Shown in pieces: positions 11,447 to 22,979 of a stretch of 64,000 nt of DNA. Location of the stretch: assembly GCA_050084515.1 (NCBI GenBank), contig CM114275.1:28086001-28150000 (forward strand). Direction: 5' to 3'. A program made the position numbers and the translations under genes. This stretch comes from Blasia pusilla. Its lineage: Eukaryota; Marchantiophyta; Marchantiopsida; Blasiales. How positions within the stretch are numbered: the first letter of the stretch is position 1; the number at the start of each line of letters is the position of its first letter. Under the pieces are notes generated by a model. It saw nothing but the letters and a program-made list of their open reading frames with translations. It was not told the DNA's origin and ran no database searches.

Positions 11447-12271
11447 TGTCCTTGCGCATACACAATGCTACACAAGATACATCATTGTCACCGAATACAA
11501 ACACAAACATATAAGATACCATACTACCTCATGACATCTAAACACCGAGACGCTACAATACCAAAATATATCTAATAAATCACAAACATTTCAAATATCT
11601 CATAAGGTGCACACAACTACATCTCTTTCATGTCAAACCAAACCCACTCTCTAATGAGAGACTTAGGTTACTCACAAGGCAAGGAGGATAAGATTTTTGT
11701 TGCCTCGTGCCAAGAGGTTTGACAAAGAGAGGATGAGATCCAAATTTCTCTCGCCTTGGATATACCCCTTTCCTAGGCCTCTACCAAGCCCTCTACATGG
11801 TAACCTATGCTCGCACGTCATCTCCTTGGCTCTCGACATATTGTAGGGGATCAAAGGCCACATCCCAAAGTGGAAAGCCAACTTTACTCCTAACGATAGT
11901 AAACTTATTTGAAATAATAAATTTACATATAAAGTTCCAAATGAGCGGGAACGAAGGGAAAACTAGCTCTCTCAAGTTACCCAAGGCCTAAGCAAGTCAT
12001 TATCGATCTTTTAAGATTTTCCTCCGACATCAACAACGGCGCTACCAAAACTCGTTGATCTATTCTAAAAGAAGCAACAATTTTTGTGGGCATATACATC
12101 GTTGTTACTGAATATACACAGAAACACATAAGATACCATAGTAACTCATGGCATGTAAACATCAAGACACTCGAGTACCAAATATTTCCAATCTTCCTTT
12201 AGTTGGTGGTTAGGTCCCTCTAACTCCAAATAGTGGTCTATCCCCACCTACCATGACACATATCTCTATGA
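11447..12271 (-). repeat. LTR of M2 (about 11,590-12,072) flanked by direct repeats
   Basis: The LTR matches those of M3 (23,553-24,029; 45,355-45,890) and the 47-kb remnant. Shared blocks include CATGTCAAACCAAACCCACTC, a GAGAGAC-type string and CCAAGAGGTTTGACAAAGAGAGGATG. The flanking repeat (GCATACACA..., ATAAGATACCATA, CTCATGACATC) is present on both sides, at about 11,447-11,570 and 12,085-12,200. The LTR is truncated or diverged at several points. Confidence 0.65.
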
Positions 12272-13301
12272 TTTTCGCAAACATCATAACCAAAAAATAC
12301 CAAATAGGCGCCAAGCAGAACATCAGAACTCAAATGGACTCACGCTGCGATGTTTGCGCTTTGGAGAGGCGTTTGGAAAGATCTCTTGGAAAAGTCTAAG
12401 AGACGAAACACGGAATAGAGTTGTGCGTTTCATGCGTTAGTGGTCGCGACCAAGAAACCTAGACCAAACACGAGCTAAGACTTTAGATGAGTTGAGTCTT
12501 GGAAGGTTGGTTGCCAAAGAGGTGAGAATCAGTTCTGGAACACGACTAGCGTTTGGGGAATTTGACTATGTTTTGGACCATAACGTTTAGCCCTAAGATG
12601 AGTTCGAGAAAAGTAAGGGTGCGCTAGAAAGCTTATCTCAAGACTCTTCTAACGCACTAAAGATCTTAGCAAACGCAGAAGTACAGACTGATATATTGGC
12701 CAAAAATGACTGTGAGAGCAATCGGTTTGAGGGCCAATTGGAGAGGCTCGGGTGTCTTTCCCTAAATGTAGGGAACCCCGAAGATCCCCATAAGTACTTG
12801 TAAGGGAGGAGTCTCTCCAAGATGTTTTGGAACACGAATCCCCACTTTAAGCACCAAACGGCATCTCAAAGGTACATGATGGAACGGAAGTTTGGCGTTG
12901 GAACTCGAAACCCAAACCTGATCCAAGGGAGTGGACTTTGTACGCCACACTTGGATTCCAACCCGAGATTCACTTTGTGCGAGTCTCAATTAGAGACTCA
13001 TTGGATGTCCATCAGACAGTTAGAACCGCCAGGCGTGAAATGCGGTGTGAGGTTCCTCAACCTAGCAAAAATTTTGTCCCAAGTCTTGCGAGACTTGCTC
13101 GTGTTGTAAATCGGGAAACTAGGAAGGTTGAGCTTGATGAGAGACCGAGACAAGAACTGGGAAAGTAAGCCCTTTGATTGATCCAAGACCCAACTGACCA
13201 AAATGCGTGTTTGGATGCAGATCAGCGTTGAGAGCGTGACCTATTGAATGCACGCTTCCGCAACAATAAGATTAACGTTCAAGGAGAGTAGGCGCACGAC
13301 A
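12272..13301 (+). repeat. Solo chromovirus LTR (family A) inside M2
   Basis: It is homologous over about 1,030 bases to the LTR at 25,319-26,350, in the opposite orientation. The left end TTTTCGCAAACATCATAACC corresponds to TGTCGCGACCCTCATAACC of the family and the right end is ...GGCGCACGACA. Internal blocks such as CCAAACACGAGCTAAGAC, CGTTGAGAGCGTGACCTA and GAACGTTCAAGGAGAGTAGG-type strings are shared. No internal region is attached, so it is a solo LTR left by LTR-LTR recombination. M2 sequence resumes directly after it. The target duplication is no longer clear. Confidence 0.8.
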
Positions 13302-13426
13302 ACGATGCTAAGAGCAAAAACGTAGGATGCTCATATGACCCCATTGCTAGTTGCTTTCTTATTGTCTATGTTATAAATACAAGTTTGGATCTATGAATAT
13401 CTAGTCTCTACTTTATGTATATCTAG

Positions 13427-13556
13427 GCACGTCCATCTTCCACAAAGAACCATAGTAAGAGGTGGCATCAAACATGCCATATGCTATCATCTCGAATATC
13501 CATCACACACTAGTATAGTGGTTGCACCACTAGCAGACCCATACAACACAAGCATA
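13427..13556 (-). pseudogene. PHD finger remnant of M2
   Basis: In the frame of M1 and M3 the minus strand gives CDGYSR, two stops, HMACLMPPL and CGRWTC. That is the same PHD finger with the fourth Cys changed to Tyr and with nonsense changes. The upstream C-x2-C pair lies near 13,540-13,556 in a shifted frame. It shows that the PHD finger is a family trait and not an accident of one copy. Confidence 0.7.
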
Positions 13557-13727
13557 TAAGAACCATTATTAAACTTGGATCAATTGCACCATGAATGTTA
13601 AAAAGGTGGTATGATACATAGTTACGGACATGATCCTTCCAAACCATACCATCGCCTCCTTCTAATAAGAGAACACCAAATGGCAATACATCCTACACTC
13701 TCAAGATGATATACCCTTCAATCATAT

Positions 13728-14440
13728 CACTAGAAGAAATCCCTGGTTTTATGACTAGGTTATATGACTCATATGAGTCATACTTTAGAAACCATGACTA
13801 ACAATGACTGACGACTACTTTAGACACAAAAGCCAAGTCATATTTGTTTGGCGACTAGGCTAACTAGGATGGTCATCTTAGGTGGAGGTTGGTATATGAC
13901 TCGAGGGTGTAGTCATGAGGCCATGACTGACACGTCACTTAGATGACGTGGAATAATCACACATCATCAGTGACATGGACTATTTATTATGATGTGTCAC
14001 TGATGACATGGACTATTGTTGTGACATGTCAATGATGATGTGGACTTGAGTACGACTCATCTAGTCATATGTGTATATTTTTCTAGTTACCACCAACGAC
14101 TCCTTTAGTCATGGTTGGTGTGCAAAAGTTCAAAATATCCTATCAAAATGCACCAAAGTGTACTCCATTCAGTTATAGTTGACAACTCATGTAGTCATTT
14201 TATTTTATTGAAATGGTATGGACTCATGTAGTCATGTACTATGACTAGAAGAATAGAGTTACATGACTACTATAGAAGCGGACACAACTGGTTTAGTCAC
14301 AAAGATATGACTATGTGAGTTGCGGAAATTATGTAGTCATTGCCACGGAATTGCATGAGTCATACAATTATGACTAGAGAGAACTTGAAACTTACTACTT
14401 CAGTTTTTTAATCGTATTGTGCTAGTTATATCGATATGAC
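13728..14440. repeat. Left subterminal repeats of the CACTA element
   Basis: The string AGTCAT or its complement ATGACT occurs many times within 700 bases of the left end and again in the last 210 bases (21,475-21,684). A perfect 18-bp palindrome, ATGACTCATATGAGTCAT, lies at 13,764-13,781. Near 13,930-14,050 a TGACATGGACTATT unit recurs. In CACTA elements such subterminal repeats are binding sites for the transposase. Confidence 0.75.
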
Positions 14441-15700
14441 CAGTGGGAAAATAAATTTTGGATACTTTAGAATGTATATTATGCCTTTTGAGCGGTGCAA
14501 GAATTACTGGATTTGAATTATTCAAATCCTCTTTTCCATTTATATGGTGAATTATTGAAATCCTCTTTTCCAAACTATTTATATATAATAGTTTGGAGGC
14601 AGAGGTTTGAGGACATGGATCACAAGGAAGTTTGAGCGGTCAATTCTTTTGGTTTAGTCATGTGGGGAAGCATTCCTTCTAAGGAAGATCCCTTCATTCC
14701 AATTTTGTTCACAGTAAAATAATCAAGGAGCTCCCTGATACTTTGTGCAATGTCTGCACAACTTCTTGGCTTAAAAGCCGAAAGATGCTCTCTTCACGTT
14801 AAGATTCAGCCAACCAAATTGCCACATGCAACATCTTTCTCTTGTATCTGGACAATGGAGCTCATGTCCCTTGACACTACTGACGAGAGGACTTACGAGG
14901 TTGAAATAAGAAGCTCCTTCTCAAGAGCATCCTCACAGCACCCAAAGCAAAGAAGGGCAACTTCAAAGATCCCGTATCACCTTTGTTTTCTTCTTACTTA
15001 TCTCTCATGGATTGCCAAGGGAACCAAGTCCAAGATCACTGCGCATGTTACGATCTAATAATATATCAAATGGCACAATTGCTTCAAGAAGATCTCGCAT
15101 TATTGTTGATCACCAATCAACATGTAAGTACATCAACTTTTCTCTCGGTTCAAAGTCAAAGGTGGGCAATGAGAATAAGTAACATATGATCTGAAATGAT
15201 ATGGATGCAATCCCCATGTGATCGACACCATGAATATTGCACGACCCAAGTACCTTCAACCCGATGATGAATGTAGTTAAAAGAGTTATGTTACTGAAAA
15301 ACACCTTCATCTTTTCTTTGCAAGGCTATGGGAGATATGCACACCTTCATTGTCAACTCTTCCTCATCTTATGGATCCGGTTTGGGTTCCAATTCCTCTT
15401 GCACCAGATCACCATAGAGTAGTGCTCTTCGTTTAGCTCTTTTGGTCATTCTCCTTAAATACCTCCGTTTTTGTGTGGACTCCATATGGCGCTAGTGCGG
15501 CTCGTAGTCTCGAAAGGTTTTGGGCTAGCACCGAGCCAGGTTGGAGGCACAAGTATGAGAGGGCCTTCAGTAAGAACAATACATCATAACTCAGAAACTA
15601 GTGATAACTAGAATTAGTTACCACCCACTGACTACCCCCACGCATCAAAGAGATAGTAAAACATCTGAGGGGAACCTGGAAAGTCATCTGAAATAGAATT
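14441..15700. other. CACTA interior, no gene recognised
   Basis: Forward open frames at 14,750-15,058 and 14,983-15,189 and the reverse frame at 15,110-15,310 show no motif I recognise. A minus frame near 15,360-15,480 reads YGDLVQEELEPKPDP within a longer acidic stretch and could be a further captured exon, but I cannot assign it. A duplicated string (GATTATTGAAATCCTCTTTTCCA) occurs around 14,515-14,575. Confidence 0.3.
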
Positions 15701-15710
15701 TGGGACATAC

Positions 15711-16385
15711 TGCCAAAGTTTCTTGTGCTACAACATGTGCTTTCGATTGTGGGAGAGCATAACTACACAGAGAATGCAATCAAGACCGTCAGCATCATGA
15801 TATCCTCCGAGAAAGTCCTTTGACCTGAATATGTACTTCATAGCATGTAAAAAGTTTGCCAAAGTAGTGAGCTTTTGCTGGTTTGAAATCAAGAGGGAAC
15901 TTCGAACCAGACTTCCTCTATTGATACTAACATTGTTTGCATGTTGTGTAGACGATCGGCTAGTTTGATGAGGACCACACGAGGATCATTGATCATTCCC
16001 AGTAGCATAACACGCAAACTGTCCACCTAGTTGCCAAGTAAATAACCAAGGCTACACTGTTTAGAGGTTGTCATAACTCCAAGAGATAAGTCTGTTTTGG
16101 ACTCCAAAGTTAAACAACTAACTCTTGACCATCTATTAGAGTAAACCCTGAAAAAAATCTTCAGTAAAATGTTACCTATCGGCTGAGGAACGAAAAAGCA
16201 TTCCCCTAGTGGGAAAGTCTTAAGTTCTTTACAAGTCTACTAATGACTTGTATACTAAATGAAGAGATGACACACAAAACAGAGTCATTACTTCAGGGGG
16301 ACAAGGTGCACTTACCCTCTGGACTCAAACCACCGGCCTCTGTTGAATTTTGACAAGTTGTTATCCTTCGGTGCCTCCTCAAAAG
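15711..16385 (-). pseudogene. Captured fragment of a RelA/SpoT homologue (RSH) gene
   Basis: Three exon-like pieces lie in the correct order on the minus strand. The first (16,316-16,385) has a GCAG acceptor, reads LLRRHRRITT and ends at a GTAAGT donor. The second (15,932-16,026) reads VDSLRVMLLGMINDPRV then LIKLADRLHNMQT. The third (15,711-15,762) reads YALPQSKAHVVAQETLA and is followed by GTATGT. LADRLHNM is the signature of the (p)ppGpp hydrolase HD domain of RSH enzymes, which in plants act in the plastid to control the alarmone ppGpp. Introns and splice signals remain, so the capture was of genomic DNA and not cDNA. The synthetase domain and the N-terminus are absent. The fragment lies inside the CACTA element next to LIP2. 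Confidence 0.8.
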
Positions 16386-16618
16386 CTGCAGTGAAAACAT
16401 GCACAGATTGCTAAATTCTTAAACGTGTGTGAAGGCTAGAGAACACCATTAGAGGATCTCATAGTTCCTTGGTTCTTGATCCAGACACAACCAATAAGCT
16501 TCTCTTCTGCCACCCACAATTTGGACTTCAAGATACCTTCGCTGGGACCTGCAAATTCTAAAGTATCTTCATACTTCAGGGTTTCTGTCTCACCATCAAC
16601 TTAATTCCGTCAAACATG

Positions 16619-17740
16619 TCATGGACCTTTATTGGTTGGAGCTTCCAATTTCATTTGGAAGATTTCTGCAAATTTTGATACGAGGGAAAGGTGTAAGCAA
16701 CCTAATAGTTTTGTATCCTGTAAAAGTCTCATGCTTTCTAGTACCTCCGAAGATGGTTCTACTCGAGAGCTAGAAAGAGTGTTCCCTGTAACATCGGTAA
16801 CTCTCCTAAGATTTAGCTAGAAGCAGGTGTTGAACGCTACTAATTGGTCGGTCACCTATTCCACAAGGAACGATATGCTGAAAACGTTCAGGGAAAGACC
16901 ATGATAAGTGATCCATCGAGACACACGGACGCCTATGGCTGCTACCTTCGCATCACGTGCAATAAAAAACCATAAGATATCGCCAAAGAACACAATAATC
17001 CTTTTGGCATCATGAATTTGAATCTCATGATGCACAACACGTAAGGACCACCCTCGTCAATGTGGTAGTATGAGGAGCGTAAATCGTTTACTCTTTGGGA
17101 TCGGGCATCGAATCGACCAACCCAAACACCGTCAGACCATCAAGCCGCGTAGCTCGGAGACTCTGGTGACCACAATGAGCGTATCACAACTTCCTCCAAC
17201 ATGCGAAGGTACCAGTGAAGATCCATTTTTGATGCCGCAAGTTTATGATTGGATACATTACTATATGCAAGTTATACCACATCAGCATAAGAGGCAAATC
17301 AATACATCAATAGAACCATACGAGAGTGATGAAACATGAATTCTTCCCACCCATCCATTCAATGCTTCCCTTGCTTTATCAAAATGAAACATCAAAAGAT
17401 GGAGACCCAAAATCTTTGAATCAATTTTCCATATAGTATTTGCATATATCACACCAATTCAAGAGTACCTGGCCTGGACCATGGTATGTGACCTTACCAC
17501 CCTGTTTTGTCCGATGCAGTTCATAGGATGGATCATCCTTATCTAATCGCAAAAAGCTCTCAGAACTTCGGGTACCCATGGTGTAAATAGAAGGATGTTG
17601 AAGTATCTGAGAATCCAAAGGTGTCTCGCCTCTCACCTCTTTGCTGAAATCCACTCCACGTTTCCTTTTGCCATCGCCAAGCATCCACATAAGGCACGAG
17701 CTCGTTGAACATGTCACGGCATTTGCATCTGCTCACAAAT
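16619..17740 (-). pseudogene. LIP2p: Captured octanoyltransferase (LIP2p-type) gene copy
   Basis: Exon-like pieces on the minus strand follow the octanoyl-ACP:protein transferase order. 17,469-17,740 contains FNELVPYVDAWRWQKE, then after a frameshift YTMGTRSSESFLRLDKDDP and GGKVTYHGPGQ, the family signature, ending at a GT donor. 17,112-17,266 reads MYPIINLRHQK then MDLHWYLRMLEEVVIRSL. 16,619-16,955 reads [22 protein letters not shown], then after a deletion [17 protein letters not shown] and a tail to a TGA at 16,619-16,621. The enzyme moves octanoyl groups onto lipoyl domains in plastid or mitochondria. Frameshifts at about 17,640, 17,130 and 16,895 disable this copy. It lies entirely within the CACTA transposon and keeps its introns. 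Confidence 0.85.
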
Positions 17741-18345
17741 GTCCCTAGCTCAAGAGTCGCGTAAAGAATCCAATTGATACCAGAACACCCATAAACAGAG
17801 ATCTTGCCAAGATAGGGATTATCTCACAAGTCCTTACATGAGTTTCTGTTATGAAAGAAATGACGGTGTGATACTTGACACTGAACTTCACTGGAAAAAC
17901 CTATAATTCTATTTTTTTATTGATTTCGTTATAAACACTCGCACTAAATCTGAAGAAATGGTGACAAAAAGAACACAACTATCAAGCTAATTTTACTTGG
18001 TAAGAACGGAGATGTACCTCCTAGTCTTCGGGGCCTTGGATTCTGCCCAACCGTGGCCTTCATCTATGCTCTTGACTTGGTCCTCACACTTGCCTTCACC
18101 AGTGGCAGAAGAAATGACCGACTTTCTCCACAATTCTCACTCCTTCCGAAACTTCAACTCTAGACCTTCCCAATCTCCGAACTTCCCACTCCTGTCGAAA
18201 CCCTAAACACCTACCTCGGACCTCCCCAATCCCCTAATCTTTAAACTTCCCACTCCTAACAAAACACCGATCTCGGACCTTCCAAATCCCCTAATCTTTG
18301 AATTTGAACTTCCCACTCGTGCAGAAACTCCTAACGTCCCACTCT
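17741..18345. other. CACTA interior with short pyrimidine-rich repeats
   Basis: No gene is seen. From about 18,140 to 18,345 a unit of 60-75 bases is imperfectly repeated about three times, with AACTTCCCACTCCT, ACCTCGGACCT and CCAATCCCCTAATCTTT-type strings. The short forward frame at 17,997-18,206 is a by-product of this low-complexity sequence. Confidence 0.45.
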
Positions 18346-18689
18346 AGTGCACACTCTCTCCCGCCAAACACACCTTACTCATGACGAAAGAACGAGAGGG
18401 ACACTAAGCATTTTTCCTTGCATGCCACGTGGATGTCCATTAGCATTCTCTCTCATGCCACATCATTTAGAATGCACACAATTCATTTATGAGTATCACA
18501 AGCCTACTTACACGGGTATTTTGCAGCCACAATACACCGGTGATCTTGAACATTCTTCCAATATGATGAGTTTCTTCACTACTAAAGCCAAATCAATTGT
18601 AGAATCTTCCAATCAGCGTTTTAAACCCAATCATCTTTCTTTCTCCATTTCAGGCCCTCCACGCAATCCATTCATCCACCACCAAGTCT

Positions 18690-20810
18690 GTTAATCGTGA
18701 AACTTTGAGCCCAAATGAACTTCAATGTCACAATACCAATGGAAAATGAAAATCTCCAAATTGACTCCCGACCAGGGAATTAAAAATCATAAACCCTAAA
18801 CACAATTTCCCAATTTTAAATTGAGCATGGAGTAGGATATGGAAAATCCACACCGTCCAAAATTATCAACGCCTTTTCATCTCTATAGTCCTTATATTTC
18901 AGTTCCATCCAACGGTGGAAAGTCAAGATGCTAGAGTGAAAACATAAAAATTGAACTAACACTTGGATCATTATTCGTGTTTTGCCTTTCTTCGTCTTTC
19001 ATCTCCATTTGCTTGGCCCTCCTCTTCACCATTGTGTCTATAAATCATGAAACTTTTTCACGAGATGTACTTATATGCTACTATACCAATGGGAAAAGAA
19101 GATCTCCAAATGGACACCCAAACAGGGAATAAAAAATCATAAACCCTAAACAAAGTTTTCCATTTTTAAATTGAGCAAGGATAGGATATGGAAAATCCGC
19201 ACAGTCCAAAAGTAAAAGGACCTTCTCATGTCCATATTCCTTATTTTTCAGCTCCATCCAACGGTGGGAAGTCAATATGCTAGAATACAAACATCAAAAT
19301 TTAACTAGCTCTTGGGACATTATTGATGTTTTGCCTTTGTTCCTCTTTCATATCCATTTTGTTGGCACCCCTCTTCATCACCAAGTCCATAAATCCTCAA
19401 ACTTTGTCACAAGATGTACTTATGTGTTTCTATACTAATGGAAAAATAAAATCTCCAAATAGACCCCCACCTTGGGAATTAAAAATCATAAACCTTAAAC
19501 AAGGTTTCCCATTTTAAAATTGAGCATGAAGTAGGATATGGAAAATCCACACAACCCAAAAGTAAAAGGGCCGTCTCATCTCCATAGTTCTTACGTTTCA
19601 ACTCCATCCAACGGTGGGAAGTCAAGATGCTAGAGTGCAAACATCAAAATTGAACTAACACTTGGATCATTATTCGTGTTTTTCCTTTCTTCGTCTTTCA
19701 TCTCTATTTGCTTGGCCCTTCTCTTCATCATCGTGTCTATAAATCATGAAACTTCTCCACGAGATGAACTTATGTGCTTCTATACCAATGGAAAAAGAAA
19801 ATCTCCAAATGGACACCCAAACAGGGAATAAAAAATCATAAACCCTAAATAAGGTTTCCCAATTTTAAATTAAGCAAGGAGTAGGATATGGAAAATCCAC
19901 ACGGTTCAAAAGTAAAAGGGCCTTTTCATCTCCATAGTCCTTATATTTCAGCTCCATCCAACGGTGGAAAGTCAAGATGCTAGAGTGCAATCATCAAAAT
20001 TGAACTAACACTTGGATCATTATTCGTGTTTTGCCTTTCTTCGTCTTTCATCTCCATTTGCTTGGCCCTCCTCTTCACCATCATGTCTATAAATCATGAA
20101 ACTTTGTCACGAGATGTACTTATGTGCTACTATACCAATGGGAAAAGAAAATCTCCAAATGGACACCCAAACAGGGAATAAAAAATCATAAACCCTAAAT
20201 AAGGTTTCCCAATTTTAAATTGAGCAAGGAGTAGGATATGGAAAATCCACACGGTCCAAAAGTAAAAGGGCCTTTGCATCTCCATAGTCCTTATATTTCA
20301 GCTCCATCCAACGGTGGAAAGTCAAGATGCTAGAGTGCAATCATCAAAATTGAACTAACATTTGGATCATTATTCGTGTTTTGCCTTTCTTTGTCTTACA
20401 TCTCCATTTGCTTGGCCCTCCTCTTCATCACCATGTCTATAAATCATGAAAATTTGTCACAAGATGTACTTGTGTGTTACTATACCAATGGAAAAATAAA
20501 ATCTTGAAATCAATGCCCGGCCAGGGAATAAAAAAATATAAAAACCCTTAACTTGGTTTACTAATTATAAATTCAGCATGGAGTAGGATATGGAAAATCC
20601 ACACCGTCCAAAAGTAAAAGGGCCTTCTCATCTCCATAGTCCTTATGTTTCAGCTCCATCCAACGGTGGGAAGTCAAGATACTAGATTGCAAACATCAAA
20701 ATTTCAACTAACTCTTGGAAGATTACTTGTGTTTTGCCTTTATTCCTCTTGCATATCCATTTTGTTGGCGCTCCTCTTCATCACCAGGTCTCACCAAGTA
20801 TGCCAAAAAT
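18690..20810. repeat. Tandem array of ~350-bp units inside the CACTA element
   Basis: The motif CCATCCAACGGTGG occurs at about 18,905, 19,254, 19,604, 19,954, 20,304 and 20,656, a spacing of 349 to 352 bases. Each unit also carries a CATAAACCCTAAA block, a TAGGATATGGAAAATCCACAC block and a TTGTTTTGCCTTTCTTC-type block. Six units are clear. Central units are more alike than the edge units, as expected for unequal crossing-over. No coding potential is conserved between units. Confidence 0.85.
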
Positions 20811-21410
20811 CAAGATACATTTCGTTGAGGGGCATCCCAACACCTAGAACAACGCGGAAAAGAAAAAACTCCAAATGACCACTCATACATGGATTTTAAA
20901 ATCATAAATCCCAAAGGAGATGTTTCATTTTTGGTAGGATTATGGGGAGCTAAATAGCATATCGGAACCGTTCAAGTAATGCAAATAATTAAGAGAAAAT
21001 TCAGTGCCACGTTTCATCACCATATTATGGTTTGATGAAAAGATAGCTACATGTTAATATGACAAACTACTCCCAACATTCGTACTCAAAGGCCTCCTCC
21101 TCCTTCTTAACATCCCATTCTCTCCCCCCTCCCCTCACCAAGGGTTCTAAAAATCAAGAAATTTTTTCCACAGGGGCACCCCAACACCAGGAACCAAGGG
21201 GGAAAGAAAAAACTCCCAATGACCACTCACATATGGATTTAAAAATCGTAAATCCCAAAGGAGGTGTTCATTTTTGGTAGGAGCATGGGGTATTAAATAG
21301 AAGATCCAAACCGTTCAAGTAGTGCAAAGAATTAACCACAATGCTAGTACCAAGTTTTATCTCCATCTAATGGTTAGATGAAAAGATATCTTCATGTTAA
21401 CATGAAAATG
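20811..21410. repeat. Two diverged tandem units following the 350-bp array
   Basis: Two further units of about 340 bases start near 20,810 and 21,150. Both contain GGGGCA(T/C)CCCAACACC, GAAAAAACTCC, AATGACCACTCA, CATAAATCCCAAAGGAG-like, and AACCGTTCAAGTA strings. They resemble the 350-bp unit in layout but are clearly diverged from it. Confidence 0.65.
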
Positions 21411-21759
21411 ACACAACAGCTTTGAATAATTCCTACCAACATTAGAGCATGAAATCATTTAAACATATCAGTCGTTGTTTATGACTCATCTTTACTCGGC
21501 GAGTAAAACAAGTATGACTTGTCTCTACTAAAGGGTATTAATAACCACGTTAGTCATAAGCAGATGACTTGGTGAGTTGTACGACCCTAAATTTGATGAC
21601 TAAACCATTTAAGTCATAATTTGAGTCATTCTTCTGATGAGTCATTTAAAGTCTAGTCATAAAAACCACCCATTTCTTCTAGTGTATCCAACGTTGTAGG
21701 TGTCATTTATTGCAAGAAGACATAGTGTCCCTGATGAAACCTCAAGATCTTTGGTGGAT

Positions 21760-22600
21760 AACCATCTCCTTAAATAGTCAAATACCTCAAAGTATCCCAA
21801 TGTTGCGCAATCGCCAAGGGCATAACTCTCTGAAACTACTCAAACCTTTGAGAACATGCTCGCATCAATATATCAGGGTCCTTGAGGTTCAACACCTCTC
21901 TAACATCGTCATGAATTGACACATATAAATCAGACTCTTGGTCATAAAGTAAAACGAAAGGTGAGAAAGACACTAAAAATGCTTGCCTACTGAATTTGTA
22001 TCCCATCGCCACCCACAACAACTACAGGTCCCAATCTCATATGTGATATCTTTGCAAGGCATATTTGTATAAAAATCTCTTCACCGTGTGCACAACTCTC
22101 TTTGGTAGTCAATTCGCCTTATAATGATCTCGTGAAGTAGTGCGGTGGTCAATCAACGCCTAATCACATATGGCCTAAAACTCCGCACAAAACTTTGTAC
22201 CCTAGTTTGTCAATACTTCAGATGGTGCGTCATAATGACTTAGCACTCAATCTAGGAAGGCACATGCTACTCCCTCACTTGCTTTGTTTAGAAACGCAAC
22301 CAACTCTATTCACTTCGAGAAGTGCTCAACCATTACCAACACATAACGACTATGACGTTGCATCAAAGATAAGGGTCTTGGAAAATCAAAACTCCATCTA
22401 TAACCTCAACCCATGATGGATAGTGGATGCAATTGTGGAGTCAGAGCATTGAATGATGCCCGGACTCGCTCACACACCATGCATCTAGCAAGAAATTGCT
22501 AAAGGTTAGTATGCATGCCTCGACACCATTATTGTATCCAGAGCAAGTTGTATACTTGCTTCACTCCAAAGTGACCCAACTCCTCGTGGGCATGCTATGA
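21760..22600 (-). pseudogene. Integrase of M2
   Basis: The minus frame at 21,836-22,021 reads WVAMGYKFSRQAFLVSFSP then DPDILMRACSQR, closely matching M1 (MDYCFSRHTSLASFSPYFLL, DPDVWIEACSQR). Earlier parts can be followed at DNA level to 22,600 by comparison with 37.46-37.70 kb and 24.7-25.3 kb. Stops and frameshifts are dense. The CACTA insertion at 21,685 separates it from its PHD finger. Confidence 0.75.
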
Positions 22601-22979
22601 AGGATGAGACACTAATATAGTCTACCATCCTCCCAAAATCTTAACGCATGTGTCTCCTTCAACCGAAATTATCTAGCTCATTGTAGGATCCAATTGTGCT
22701 CTCTACCACCCATTGCATGTGTTTGGGACGTTGCCAATATGCAGGTACTCCAAGACTACTCTATCCTCGTGGATATCTTAGCCATCACTATCTCCTTCTC
22801 ATCGGACTCTTGATCTAAGGGCTTTCCATCAGACCTCACGATCAATGTCTCAACACACTAGCTCTCCATAGCCAACAAGCCCAAATAGCCTAACGCATGC
22901 CATCCAGGCACCATCTCCGCATCACTCTCTCCATGCCAACAAAGTCACGTTGAATCTTATTTACTTGGGCACGGGTTAC

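Larger units (their letters stand above)
13728..21684. mobile_element. CACTA transposon carrying host gene fragments
   Basis: The left end reads CACTAGAAGAAATccctgg and the right end is the reverse complement of CACTAGAAGAAATgggtgg, perfect 13-bp terminal inverted repeats of the CACTA type. The trinucleotide TAT directly precedes (13,725-13,727) and follows (21,685-21,687) the element, the 3-bp duplication typical of this superfamily. The flanks join to give M-element sequence continuous with 24.65 kb. The element is 7,957 bp long. Inside are subterminal AGTCAT repeats, pieces of two host genes (RSH, LIP2) and tandem arrays. I see no transposase, so it is probably non-autonomous. Confidence 0.9.

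Noticed and set aside
12762-13201. Several overlapping frames on both strands
   Set aside because: They fall inside a solo LTR; similar frames recur in the LTR at 25.4-25.9 kb because the LTR sequence is shared.
16632-16820. 62-codon forward frame
   Set aside because: Antisense shadow of the last LIP2 exon.
17070-17339. 89-codon forward frame in the CACTA
   Set aside because: It lies antisense to the second exon block of the captured LIP2 gene, whose minus frame has clear family motifs.
18690-21410. CRISPR-like array
   Set aside because: The repeats are tandem 350-bp units without short repeat/spacer alternation, in a plant transposon.
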